A stretch of DNA of 64,000 nucleotides from Zerene cesonia (GCF_012273895.1 NW_024045134.1:744001-808000); one strand, 5' to 3'. Shown: positions 20,473 through 32,930, counted from the first letter of the stretch. The notes: generated from the sequence alone by a model not told the origin. Numbers and translations are program-made.

Positions 20473-23400
20473 AATACGCAAAACATTTATATTTTATGAA
20501 TACGTATAAAGTTAAATCCTGTTAGTTTCCCTTGCACGAGATACAAATGCATTTATATTTCTTTAACTAATCTATTTTCCTTTAAATTTCAAATTTCCAA
20601 TTAAATATAAAAACACTTAAGTCGTTTTGATATTTTTTAAGTATTCTGGTATTGTACAAATAACTGTATATTATTAACGTTTTATGTACATCGCTTAATG
20701 TATTAAGATGTTAATTATCTCCTACACTTATAAATAAGCTTCGTGTATTCTAACAGTCTTATATTTATTTAAATGCAAAAATTTAATAGCCAAACACGTA
20801 CGTATTAGGAAAGTATAGTAAAGCAATATAACATTCGCAAATCACAAACGCAACACCTGTAAGAAAGATGGGAAATTAAAATTTTAGCTATTTTAGCTTT
20901 TATGGGTGTCATCGGTAATTTAAGTTTAAATACACTATGTTATTTAATTCCGTATGAACAATTTTGAATTTGAATTCTATGTTGTTGAATTTCATCCTAT
21001 TTTAATGAATTCATCAATAATCGTTGTGGAATTGATGGAATTATTTATGTACATAGATAGATATACCTATCACATACACAAAATAATATCTTTTTCAGTG
21101 ACAGAAATTCACCGAAAAGGTTTACTATGTTCTACTAAAAACTATTCACATTTGCACTGTACGGGACGTGTTGCGTTTAAAAATCGAATTTACATATTAT
21201 GTAGCACGAATTCGAATTATGATTTAAATCTTAAATTAATACAGCACGATCATACTGTGTAATTATAATTGAATATCCTATACAGTGCCTTTAATATTAA
21301 TAAGATAATATGTCACCTTCTCGTAACCTAGATACTGGTTGTTAATAATCGCACCTAAGATTTTTTTTTTGTTTTTATTATTTAAACAGTCTTGTATCGA
21401 GTTAATGTTGGTGAGACTCATCCATACAACTGGTAAGCTTTCGAGCGAATGATACTATTAGACTTACGCATATTTTGATGATCTTATGCATAATATAAGC
21501 GTTATTTGCTCTATTCCTGTAACAATAAGGGGTGTTTCTACCAGATGTATCTGGGTGTAATTTGACTGGTTTTTAAATTTAGAAAAATTAAATCGCTTAG
21601 CCAATCAAGTATTATATTATCTTAAGCCTAACTAACGGTCGGAACTTTACATATTAATGTTTGATATGTACAATGAACATTTAATATGCTAAGTTTATAA
21701 ACTTATGTGCCACTTGCAATCCTCAATTTGAATAATTTTTATACGAATTAATGATTTATATAGTATCTACGATGACGTCATTAATGACAATGTTTTAATC
21801 GAAATGGATGAGTGAATGGTTTTTTTCCCTTTTATTTTTTTTATACAGTTTTTTTATTGATATATTTTTGTGCAGCTTTATAAAAATACAATGAAACAAT
21901 TAATTAGGTGATGTCGCTTTATTATAAGCCGGTGGACGGAATTTAGATTAGGGTTTGTAATTTAAAAACACACATATTTCTATCGATTAGATGAATGAAT
22001 ATGAGAGTTACAATTGAATTTAAATGTAAGGAAATATCTTGATTTCTGTTAGATTTATTTGTATAAAAGTTTTGTACCTTTACAATTTCTTGGCAAAACA
22101 AAAAAAAACGAGCAAGTAAGACTTGATAGCACAGTTTGACGCTTCTGCCTTGTAACCACTCACTCTCTCCCTCCTTGTTTCTATGAACCCGATTTAGAAG
22201 GAATATTTCAATATTTTTATTATTATTTTTTCATTTCTAATTATTATTTTATTCATCAAAATGCGACATTTTGATAATGCTTCATGATACAAGCATGCGG
22301 TTTATTTTTTACAATAAAAAAAACAAATTATGTGATGTAACTTTTTGAATACGATAATTTATATTTTACTAGCTGTATGTGCAAAATTACAAACGAACAT
22401 GTTTCACGGGCAAAAACAATTATTGCTTCTATAACTTGTATTAATCTGGTACATAAGCTACATCACTGGTAAGTATTATCAAAATCCGCTCAGCGGTTTT
22501 CGGGTAAAAAATTAACAAACATACATTCCTATAAACTTTCTCATTTGAAGTATCAGTTGGATAGATAGTTTCAATGTGATGATGTATATAATGACAGCGT
22601 ATATTTTTTTACTTTTTTTAATTTTTGTTTTTTTTACTTTTTTCATGTGAGTCTAATGAATGAATGAATTAACTAGATATCTGAGGGTAGTTTAACTTTA
22701 TAGGAACAAATAACGTACTCGCCGTCTACATAATGTACAATATTTACATTCTACTGTTCTGAAAGCCACTGAAATTTCCTACTTTTTAGTTTTAGTACTA
22801 CGATTAAAGAACCTTCTTATCTAAATTTATCAAGTCTCGAATAAAAAGCCTCACTAATGGTTTTTTTTTGTATAGATATTTACATATCTTTTAAGCGGTA
22901 TTTAACGGTGGCTAATTATAAATTTATAAACACATATTAGTAGTAGTATAATACCTAGTTCGAGCCGGATAGAATTCGCTGTAGCCCTACTTCGGGAATT
23001 AGCCGTACCATATACATAATTAAATATGACAACAACAATATTTACATATCTACTTTTTTACCCTTTATGCGCTCAATAAGCCAATTTATCTAAAGATACT
23101 ATACGAAAATTTAATTACATTAAGTCCAACCAACATGGGTTCGTTCCATAGTCATGTGATATATCAAACTCTAACTCAAACTCAAATATTTATTTATTGA
23201 ACTTGCATTCTTATTGAAGTACTTTTGAATCAACATAACATAGTTTCAACATTCGGGGAGCATTTTCGATAAAGCCGGCAAGAAACTCACAAATTTAATT
23301 TTCAAATCATATAAGTCAAATTATGGAGGATGGAGTTAAGGTTTACTCTTTAATCCTTAACATCTGAGCTGAAACGCGCGAGTGACAGTTGAATTTTATA

Positions 23401-24952
23401 CGCAATTGTAAATTTTTTGTCATTTAATAATCGTTTCTTTATGAACTGTACCGGAGAAGTGACGACGTAACCTTTTTTCATGCTATTGTCAGGCCACTCA
23501 ATTCACTATTGCCTGTGACTACACACATTGATACATGAATTTTTCCAAACCCCTCTCCCGCATTCGGCCCTCACATTCACCAAATGGACGAATAAATGGC
23601 GCGAAATGCCAATGCTCTCCCGCTTAAATTGTCTATATCTAACCATAACATTTAATTTTATTCGCACAGCCTCATCTTTATTATTAAATAAAATTACACA
23701 TAGATGAATGAGAAAGTAATCCGAGAATTATGCTATTATAATAAACGGTTATTTGAATTCGCTACTAGAGAGGGTGAAACTTCTATGACGTTTCGTGTAA
23801 TAAAACATGAATAAAAATATCTGGAACTATAGGTAGATAGTACGCTTATAAATTATATTGATAAATTGAAATTGATATTATTAACCTATAATTAACTATG
23901 AAATTGATGGAACTTTTGGATGTTTTTTCTACACGTATACCCGTATTACCGAAACTACATAACCGTTTCTAACCTAGTATTTTCATAAGTTAGGATTAAA
24001 TGAACGTTTACGTTTAAATATACAGTTTTTAAAGTCAACTTCTGACTTATTATACGCTATTACTATGTATACTTATGATTAATTTAGAATTTCGAAGGAA
24101 ACTACTCAAAATGCATAATTACAGTAGCCCTGGATGACACAATAGAATGATGATTTCTGGTTTCCAATTATATTTATTATATTACATATATGTACATGAA
24201 TAAGTTTAAAGGATTTATATTAGCAATTCCGTATTATATGCATTAATACTTTAACTACCTACAATATGTACACTTATCAACACTACATGCCTATTATATA
24301 CACATTTTAACATAATTCATTACTTTACTCCAACTAGGAAGACACCTTGCAAGCAGTTAGATTTATATGGTATATCTTTGATACTGATGATCGAGCGTTG
24401 CTATATTAGACACTATAAATCCCACTTAGATAGATTTAATATAAATAATCGAAGCTGAATTTCAGATTATATTTAAAATGTACATTATATATGCAAGAAT
24501 TGATCGTTTAAAGGTATTTGATTGGATGTATAATACAATAATTAACCTAATGATCCGTAAGAATTTATGTGTGTTTAAACTGCTTATCATGTCAGTCGAA
24601 CCACTTCCCTCACATTAAAGTAAAAAGAAACCTCAGAACTTTGAAATAAAGCGACATTTATAAAATCAAGAGTTGGACTTAAATGAATCGGCCTAATATA
24701 GATTAAATAGTAGGTTATGTATCATGGTATTAATTCGCGCAAATTCAAGAAAACAGTCGAAATGAATCATTGTGCCTATTTCACAATGTTCAAGTAGCTG
24801 TCTGTTTGTTGTTTTAATGAGATTTTTATTTTTATATGTTCTGAACTACTTGAACAACACGATAAGGCGCAAAGTCTTTTGCGTGACACGTTTTTCAGAA
24901 CACTAGCTAGCTAGCATTATAACAAAATAAATAAATAAAAAAAAAACAAAAA
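20473..24952. other. AT-rich noncoding stretch
   Basis: No gene is recognisable; the open frame at 20954-21262 has neutral composition and no domain. TATTTACA copies lie at 22741, 22877 and 23039. Interspersed repeat fragments are visible at about 22370-22545 (ATCCGCTCAGCGGTTTTCGG) and 23160-23300 (CTCAAACTCAAATATTTATT and GATAAAGCCGGCAAGAAACT). T-rich runs lie near 21.36, 21.83 and 22.61 kb. Confidence 0.45.
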
Positions 24953-25120
24953 ATAACCCGACTGCTAAAAATTAATGACGTACTGACGTCACGTAAGTTT
25001 GGTAGATCTTTTCTTCCTGCAGCATCGTAAAATATTTAGTAAGACTAATTTGAATATATGCATATTATCGTGTACTTGTTTTTCTCTTATCGGTTCATTA
25101 ATATTTAGCAGTCGGGTTAT
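24953..25120. mobile_element. Small terminal-inverted-repeat element (MITE-like)
   Basis: ATAACCCGACTGCTAAAAAT at the left end is repeated in inverted form at the right end (ATTTAGCAGTCGGGTTAT preceded by TCATTAAT), about 25 bp per arm with one mismatch. The 168-bp element has no coding capacity, so it would be non-autonomous. Target-site duplication is not obvious because the flanks are A- and T-rich. Confidence 0.75.
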
Positions 25121-25502
25121 TCGTTTTTATAATAATTGTTTTTTTTTTTTCAAATTTTTAGTTTTATTGAAATGGTATTTTGCTATTTATTATCTTTCAT
25201 TTAATAGCGCGTGATTTATCAGCGTTTCCTATTTAAAAATCGAATAAAACATCTATGTTATACATATAGACGTAATCACTGTTATTTTTTTTTTATTTCT
25301 ATGTAGGTATTTTGAATACATTACGGTGCCTAAACTTCCCTAATTTGTTATTTTTTTATAATTTTGATATACCTACCCAATGTTAATATCACGCCTAAGA
25401 TGAATCTTATATCTAATTGACACCACTTGTATAACAATATTTAAATTAATAACAATATAAAAATTGTAAGAAATTAAATTAATAATTACTATAAAAATAA
25501 TT

Positions 25503-25631
25503 AAACCGCCTTCAAATTGATAGAACTAGATTAAATTTAAATGGGACCACATGGCAGGCACCAGCTTTCAAATAAAAAATACGAATAAAACGAATAAAAG
25601 TCGGTTCACCGAGTAAAAAGCAATTAGGTTA
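25503..25631 (+). repeat. Interspersed repeat, GAAGTCGGTTAAAAA-tail family, truncated
   Basis: It matches the copy at 37755 in AAACCGCCTTCAAATTG, GCACCAGCTTTCAAATAAAA and GGTTCACCGAGTAAAAAG, but the GAAGTCGGTT tail is missing. Confidence 0.65.
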
Positions 25632-25736
25632 AAAAAAATCTGTCGAATTAATAACCTCCTCCTTTTATTAAAATCAGATGAGAAACACAAATAATTAATA
25701 GTAAAGTGAAACCAATTGGAAAAGGGGAGAAGAAAA

Positions 25737-25963
25737 AAATAAAAATAAATTACGGTTGATCTGAGGTCGGGAAGTGGGAGGGGGGAGGAGGTTTTAAGGG
25801 CAAAAAAAACGAGTTTTCTAAATATCCGAAAAAAAATATAATCTTAAGGAAAAAATATCAATGACAAAAACAACTTATTGTTGGTTATTAAAGGTCTATT
25901 TGTGCCCTTAAAAGCCCCTCCCACTTCCCGGCCTCAGATCGACCGTAATTTTTTTTATTTCTT
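25737..25963. mobile_element. Fold-back inverted repeat
   Basis: The left arm (about 25740-25805: TTACGGTTGATCTGAGGTCG, GGGAAGTGGGAGGGG, TTTTAAGGGCA) is matched in inverted order by the right arm (about 25905-25963: TGCCCTTAAAA, CCCCTCCCACTTCCC, TCAGATCGACCGTAA), with few mismatches and a loop of about 100 bases. It has no coding capacity. A transcript would form a long double-stranded stem. Confidence 0.75.
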
Positions 25964-26455
25964 TCATTTTTGTTACGTTCTCTTCATTTCTCAATGGGTT
26001 TCATCATACTATTTTTATGTTACAAAAGCAATTAGGTTAATTAGCACTAAATTGGTAGACGGTTATTTTGCTATCCTAAACGGAACCTGAAGTCTTAGCG
26101 TGAATGTAACCATGCCACTTTCGACAGGAGAAATGTTTTCAGAGCGTTACAATTCAAACGTATTTTATAATCAGCTGGTGAAGTGCCACTTTGTTTCTTG
26201 TGTTGGCTATGGAAAGAGTATTTTTTTATGAAACACACACCCTCGTTGTGTATAACACACCCTAGGGCTTTTGTGGGTTGTGCATATTAAAAAGTGTGGC
26301 ACACTCGCCATGGAAGACTTTGAAATGTCAAGCTACTTATGTATTTTTATGTTTATAATTTATAAACATACTTTTTCTTGTAAAACGGCAGTTATTTTGA
26401 TTTGTTTCTTCGTTGTTTTACTTTCTCTATTGTATAAATATTTTGAATTATATCT
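25964..26455. other. Noncoding stretch before gap
   Basis: I see no gene or element here. The open frames that enter the N run have no recognisable content. Confidence 0.4.
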
Positions 26456-27455
26456 NNNNNNNNNNNNNNNNNNNNNNNNNNNNNNNNNNNNNNNNNNNNN
26501 NNNNNNNNNNNNNNNNNNNNNNNNNNNNNNNNNNNNNNNNNNNNNNNNNNNNNNNNNNNNNNNNNNNNNNNNNNNNNNNNNNNNNNNNNNNNNNNNNNNN
26601 NNNNNNNNNNNNNNNNNNNNNNNNNNNNNNNNNNNNNNNNNNNNNNNNNNNNNNNNNNNNNNNNNNNNNNNNNNNNNNNNNNNNNNNNNNNNNNNNNNNN
26701 NNNNNNNNNNNNNNNNNNNNNNNNNNNNNNNNNNNNNNNNNNNNNNNNNNNNNNNNNNNNNNNNNNNNNNNNNNNNNNNNNNNNNNNNNNNNNNNNNNNN
26801 NNNNNNNNNNNNNNNNNNNNNNNNNNNNNNNNNNNNNNNNNNNNNNNNNNNNNNNNNNNNNNNNNNNNNNNNNNNNNNNNNNNNNNNNNNNNNNNNNNNN
26901 NNNNNNNNNNNNNNNNNNNNNNNNNNNNNNNNNNNNNNNNNNNNNNNNNNNNNNNNNNNNNNNNNNNNNNNNNNNNNNNNNNNNNNNNNNNNNNNNNNNN
27001 NNNNNNNNNNNNNNNNNNNNNNNNNNNNNNNNNNNNNNNNNNNNNNNNNNNNNNNNNNNNNNNNNNNNNNNNNNNNNNNNNNNNNNNNNNNNNNNNNNNN
27101 NNNNNNNNNNNNNNNNNNNNNNNNNNNNNNNNNNNNNNNNNNNNNNNNNNNNNNNNNNNNNNNNNNNNNNNNNNNNNNNNNNNNNNNNNNNNNNNNNNNN
27201 NNNNNNNNNNNNNNNNNNNNNNNNNNNNNNNNNNNNNNNNNNNNNNNNNNNNNNNNNNNNNNNNNNNNNNNNNNNNNNNNNNNNNNNNNNNNNNNNNNNN
27301 NNNNNNNNNNNNNNNNNNNNNNNNNNNNNNNNNNNNNNNNNNNNNNNNNNNNNNNNNNNNNNNNNNNNNNNNNNNNNNNNNNNNNNNNNNNNNNNNNNNN
27401 NNNNNNNNNNNNNNNNNNNNNNNNNNNNNNNNNNNNNNNNNNNNNNNNNNNNNNN
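26456..27455. other. Assembly gap, 1000 N
   Basis: Exactly 1000 unknown bases. The next exons of the minus-strand gene at 27.5-28.1 kb may lie inside. Confidence 0.99.
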
Positions 27456-27505
27456 CTGCCATTTGGTGATACTGGAGAGATTTGAAAAGGATCATGCAGA
27501 CGTAC

Positions 27506-28134
27506 CTTCAAATCTTCATAGACCAGCAAATCACCTTTCAGTGTACCTGTAAATCAAAAATGTTATCTATAGAAATATTGAATATGCGATACGTCTATAC
27601 TATTATAAAGCTGAAGAGTTTGTTTGTTTGAACGAACTAATCTCAGGAACTGCTGGTCCGATTTGAATCGATTTGAAAAATTCTTTCAGTGTTAGATAGC
27701 CCATTTATTGAGGAAGACTACAGGCTATGTTTGTACCACGGGCGAAGCCGGGGCGGATCGCTAGTAATATATAATTGTGAATTTTCATCTCACATCAATC
27801 ATCTCAATTGTTCTCTTACTTAAGTACACTTCCTCCCCCTCCCCCTCCCCCTCCCCCCAAAATTTAGAAATTGGGGGGAATTTTCGAAAATTAGAAGAAA
27901 AAATTTTTTTTTTTTTTTCAAATAATACCCACCTATATCGGTTTATATTTCGCACAATGTTCTAGTTCAAAATTTTCATAGAAGTTGTCCGTTGGCAGGT
28001 GGCACATGTAGTAGGCGACCTGGCGCCTGATGGTGCTTATGAAGATGGAAGACACGACAATTTGATAGTAGAAGAACGCGAACTGCTTGATGATGGCGAG
28101 ACTTATCGGCATCTTGAACACGCGTAGATTAAAT
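27506..28134 (-). CDS. Partial gene, unidentified membrane protein
   Basis: Two likely exons are visible. The exon with upper end 28134 follows the acceptor TTTAAACAG and reads through Arg-Val-Phe-Lys-Met-Pro, then a hydrophobic stretch (AIIKQFAFFYYQIVVSSIFI) and RRQVAYYMCHLP. Its codons end mostly in C or G, unlike the AT-rich surroundings, which argues that it is real coding sequence. It ends either at a TAG at 27933 or at a weak GT donor just before (GTGCGA). A second exon, 27506-27546, follows TTTACAG, reads TLKGDLLVYEDLK and ends at the donor AAG|GTACGT. Gaps on both sides hide the rest. I do not recognise the family. Confidence 0.45.
27597..27765 (+). repeat. Interspersed repeat, CGGGCGAAGCCGGGGC family
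   Basis: It starts with TTTGTTTGTTTGAACG, continues with GATAGCCCATTTATTGAGGA and ends with CACGGGCGAAGCCGGGGCGG. Inverted copies are at 44838-45010, 49037-49140 and 60446-60610. It is a common lepidopteran repeat; its class (SINE or Helitron-like) is not decided. Confidence 0.75.
27835..27858 (-). other. Potential G-quadruplex / i-motif tract
   Basis: Four runs of five or six C separated by single T read on the minus strand as four G-runs with one-base loops, an ideal G-quadruplex pattern. The last C-run also pairs with GGGGGG about 20 bases further on, so a hairpin competes with the quadruplex. Confidence 0.75.
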
Positions 28135-28626
28135 CTGTTTAAAATCGGCAAGTTAAATCAAAGGAAACATAAAATAGTGAAGATTGTTAAATCATTCTTT
28201 AATTTCTCAACGAATTATGTAATCAATATTAAATAAATCAAGTAATACGTAATCAATATTTAATAAATCAAGTGTATGTATGCTCTTATAATCCCGGTCC
28301 AGTCATACGCATGCGCGTATTCTTCATTAATTTATTCATATTGCTATAATCAGTGCTTCCAATTAACCCGTGTAAAACTATTTTCTATTATAAATTACTA
28401 TCAGTTCTATGATTTCGAATAAAAATTTTGAAAATCGTATGAAATGATGAAGTGCCTATGAGCTAAGGTTCGCATTATTTTATTAAAGGCTGCAGTATTT
28501 GTAATGAATCGTATCTAGAATAAACGTATATACATCATACATTAAAAATAAACGTAGGAATGCGTTGGTGATAAATATATTTTATTATCAGTTATTCATT
28601 GATTTGAAAAAAAAATCAGTAAGTAT
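28135..28626. other. Noncoding stretch, probable intron or upstream sequence
   Basis: No coding sequence is recognised. Two near-identical 30-base direct repeats around ATCAATATTAAATAAATCAA lie near 28.22-28.27 kb, and ACGCATGCGCGT at about 28.31 kb resembles an NRF1/Ewg site. Confidence 0.4.
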
Positions 28627-29626
28627 NNNNNNNNNNNNNNNNNNNNNNNNNNNNNNNNNNNNNNNNNNNNNNNNNNNNNNNNNNNNNNNNNNNNNNNNNN
28701 NNNNNNNNNNNNNNNNNNNNNNNNNNNNNNNNNNNNNNNNNNNNNNNNNNNNNNNNNNNNNNNNNNNNNNNNNNNNNNNNNNNNNNNNNNNNNNNNNNNN
28801 NNNNNNNNNNNNNNNNNNNNNNNNNNNNNNNNNNNNNNNNNNNNNNNNNNNNNNNNNNNNNNNNNNNNNNNNNNNNNNNNNNNNNNNNNNNNNNNNNNNN
28901 NNNNNNNNNNNNNNNNNNNNNNNNNNNNNNNNNNNNNNNNNNNNNNNNNNNNNNNNNNNNNNNNNNNNNNNNNNNNNNNNNNNNNNNNNNNNNNNNNNNN
29001 NNNNNNNNNNNNNNNNNNNNNNNNNNNNNNNNNNNNNNNNNNNNNNNNNNNNNNNNNNNNNNNNNNNNNNNNNNNNNNNNNNNNNNNNNNNNNNNNNNNN
29101 NNNNNNNNNNNNNNNNNNNNNNNNNNNNNNNNNNNNNNNNNNNNNNNNNNNNNNNNNNNNNNNNNNNNNNNNNNNNNNNNNNNNNNNNNNNNNNNNNNNN
29201 NNNNNNNNNNNNNNNNNNNNNNNNNNNNNNNNNNNNNNNNNNNNNNNNNNNNNNNNNNNNNNNNNNNNNNNNNNNNNNNNNNNNNNNNNNNNNNNNNNNN
29301 NNNNNNNNNNNNNNNNNNNNNNNNNNNNNNNNNNNNNNNNNNNNNNNNNNNNNNNNNNNNNNNNNNNNNNNNNNNNNNNNNNNNNNNNNNNNNNNNNNNN
29401 NNNNNNNNNNNNNNNNNNNNNNNNNNNNNNNNNNNNNNNNNNNNNNNNNNNNNNNNNNNNNNNNNNNNNNNNNNNNNNNNNNNNNNNNNNNNNNNNNNNN
29501 NNNNNNNNNNNNNNNNNNNNNNNNNNNNNNNNNNNNNNNNNNNNNNNNNNNNNNNNNNNNNNNNNNNNNNNNNNNNNNNNNNNNNNNNNNNNNNNNNNNN
29601 NNNNNNNNNNNNNNNNNNNNNNNNNN
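28627..29626. other. Assembly gap, 1000 N
   Basis: Exactly 1000 unknown bases between a minus-strand promoter and the partial minus-strand gene. Confidence 0.99.
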
Positions 29627-29653
29627 TTATAACTCTTCGGCGACTAGTCCTGG

Positions 29654-29688
29654 ACTGACGGAGGGCAAGCGGGACGACCTCTTTTATA
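29654..29688 (-). promoter_or_regulatory. TATA plus TCAGT-initiator core promoter
   Basis: On the minus strand TATAAAA (29688-29682) is followed by TCAGT (29658-29654). The A of TCAGT, the expected transcription start at 29656, lies 32 bases from the first T of the TATA box, the standard spacing in arthropod promoters. The surrounding 100 bases are GC-richer than the region. Transcription would run into the gap and on towards the partial gene at 28.1 kb; that connection is an inference. Confidence 0.65.
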
Positions 29689-30639
29689 GTTGCATCCGAC
29701 CGGGGTGGTATGACGCAATAGCATGGCACCCAACCTGTAGCTGTGTTGCACTCCAACTTTTGGGGAGAAAACCACCTCTCACCCCTTCCTCCCTCTTCAT
29801 CAAGGTTACAAAGATTATAAAAACTAACAACTATCGTGGATATTTCACTAAATATTTTACATACTCTTTGCAGTCAAAAGAATTATATTTAAATAGATAG
29901 TTATTTATTAGAATTATTTAGTCTAGTTAAATATTAGATATATTTCCCTCCAAAATTTGCTTCAGTTTGTAACAAAACCCGCGTGCAACAAAAACCACGC
30001 AGTAAAAATTCTAAATTTTAAGAAACATTACTCTCTTATGTCGTGATCTTTTATTATTTGGCAAATATATATATATGAATAATTATTTATTTAACCGAGT
30101 ACACAATTATTATAAAAAAAAAATTAAAAGGGATTTCGAAGAAGGCTAAGGTTTAATTGACTCTGAAACACATTCTGGAAATTTTTTTGATCCTTCAAGC
30201 TGAAATCGCATTTTATTAAATAAATATAAAAATAACTAATGACTTTATTATATAATGTATAATATTGAAAACTTGTTGATACATTTAAGTCATAACTGAA
30301 AAATCTTTAATTTTCTCAGTTTGTTTTATTATAATTACCACAAAGAAAAATAGACAAATAAATTTTAAATTTACAAAGTCACACGTGTTGTAATGATGCT
30401 TCATATATTATCTTTAGTATATTCTATTACATAAACACATTCACAGAAATTTTATGTTAAAAACTATCAAATTATAGGTTAGCATATAAGCCTAAAATGT
30501 CTGTTAAATTTTACGTTTTAATCTATGGTAAATGCTTTTACAAATAAATTACAAAATCAATATGCATACATATATAATAATACGTTCTATACCAATATCA
30601 ATACGATTTCTCGGAATTTTACAAAGCTCTCACAATGAG

Positions 30640-30705
30640 GGAGGGCCAGCCACGCCCTCTCACAAGCCCCGCCCACCGTACGTCCCCTTGTCCCACCCCA
30701 CTGAA
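30640..30705. promoter_or_regulatory. GC-box / CACCC cluster
   Basis: CCACGCCC, GCCCCGCCCACC and CCCACCCCA lie within 50 bases in otherwise AT-rich sequence. They resemble Sp/KLF binding sites. The cluster lies about 1 kb upstream of the minus-strand TATA promoter at 29.68 kb. Its role is inferred only from motif similarity. Confidence 0.35.
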
Positions 30706-32854
30706 AATTATTTTTTGGAATTAATCTTTCCTAGAAATTAATCGATTCGGCTTAGCACTAACGCTATATCAGTTACATTTTACACGTGTATTTTGTTAGT
30801 ACTTTCCAGAATAATTTCGAAATATAATGCGCTAGTCTTTTGATATTTTCATGTGGTATTGTACTGTTAATTTAAGAGATTAATCAAAGACTCGTTATTG
30901 ATTAGTTCAAATATTACATAACGGCAGCGGGATTCGTGAAATGCAGCAAAATAAATTGACGCAATACCATTTATCGTACTCGAACATTCCAGACTAATTT
31001 AGGAATAATGTTCAATCATTCCTATCTATAATTTAATTAAACTATAGTCCAATTTATAATTTTGAAATTTTACTAAGTAATAGTTATTTAAAAAAATGTT
31101 TTGAAAATATTTAGCTCAATTTTAGAGGTCAATTTTTTTATTATCAGATAAGCTCAATCGTTGTTCCACTCTAACACGGTAAATAATTATTTGAAACCCA
31201 CATATATGTCGATATCTTAATTTAATTTCATTATTTAGGACTGTGAATATATAAACTCAAATGTTGATTTGTTTTGGAGACACGACAATGTCTTATACAT
31301 AGTCTCCAAGTCGAGCAAAAAAGCGGCATGGCCTTTGCACCATTTTCGAAGCAATCCATACCATTTTCGACTCCCTATTACTGTGTTATTGTTAAGGATA
31401 GAAGCCTGAATTCGCAATTATCAAGCAAGCATTGTACCAATGCTGTGTTGTACAAATTTCTTTCAATTTGAACCCAGAGTTTAATTATTACGACATGTCA
31501 AAATTTCTAATTTTCTCAATCACTTACCGACGGATCATCAAAAGGCACTTCAAAGCAGGAAAAGCTATAATATTTCACAAAGTTTGCTCTGACTGCAGAA
31601 ATGACTATAAAATCCCATACATATACTTACATAGAATTACATTCGCAGTGATTTAATCAATGTAAGTAGGTACCTACGAGCAACCGACAGCCGGTCATAC
31701 GGGCGAGCGACCTCTTGGTGTTCAGATATGCCTAGAAATCTTATCTATAACTTTGATTTGAAACCATTTTCGTTCATAATTTCGATTGCTATAAGTTTGA
31801 CGACTGAAAGTTTTATATTATTTGTTAACGATTTGGACGTCGTTTGAACGATTTTAAAATATATAAAGTAGGTTATACCTAACTCAATTTAGAGTCACGT
31901 TTATTGATTAATCGTATTCCATCCCAAAAATTTACTCTGGTGTTAGTATACTACAATACTGGGCAATCTTGCAAACTTGGAAATCGCATTAAACAATCTA
32001 ATTTAATACAATAATATCTATTACGTGCATTTACATTCTGTATTCATGCAATGGATCATGGACGGGTTAATTAATTTATTTAAAATGTAAAACATTTTAA
32101 TAGACAAGGAAATGTTTACAATTGGATGTTATTAGATTAGCTAATTATGTAACAATTTAAGAGAGAAGGCCCCATTACTAGGGACTGAATATTTAATAAC
32201 CTCCTTCCTATTATATGAATTTTACAATATTTGACGCTAGAAGAACTGCATGGCGAGAATTTGTTTTCTACAATACTTGTTTTTATAAGTTAAGAATTTA
32301 TTTTACTACCGTTTCCAAAAGCATTTTCTACCGAGAAGAGCCGGAAACAAACTCAGTACCTAGTCTCTCTTTTAAAATCATGTCAATTATACTTAGGAAG
32401 GCAATATATATCAATATAGTGATTCCTTAATAAAGTTTTAATGTAGATTGCTTTTGTATAAGTATAATGCAACAAAACAGAATAGCACATTGCTATCCAA
32501 AATATGTGCTAGGTGGTCTATAAACAGCTGTGCATGTGGTTGTTATCGCATGTGGGTCAAACAGAACCATAATGCTATTACCTTGTGTCAATTATGTGGC
32601 CTGATTGTCCATCCACGTTAATGTAGGTAGGAACATGTTGTACCCACACCTAAATAGACAACACGTAGGAACGTATGAACGTAATTGTGCGTGTGTGTTT
32701 ATAAAACAGAACTTGGATTATAAAGCATAGAAATATCAATATTAACAACTTTAGTAAATTCACTTGCATAGTAGATTGTGACGCAAATAAGTAGGTTGGT
32801 TCTTCTTATTTCCAATAAATAAAACGATTGTTGTAATTATTTAAAACAAAACTA

Positions 32855-32930
32855 AACTGCCTTCAAGTTATCAAAACCAGACCAAATTTAAACGGGATCA
32901 CATGGAAGACACCAAAACCGTGTCCAACAT
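32855..32930 (+). repeat. Interspersed repeat fragment, GAAGTCGGTTAAAAA-tail family
   Basis: It matches the 5' part of the copies at 25503 and 37755 (AAACTGCCTTCAAGTTAT and ACGGGATCACATGG); the rest is lost. Confidence 0.55.

Noticed and set aside
31235..31656. Overlapping frames of 60-74 codons on both strands
   Set aside because: No conserved-looking motif, no splice signals in frame and no codon bias; possibly relic transposon sequence but not supportable.
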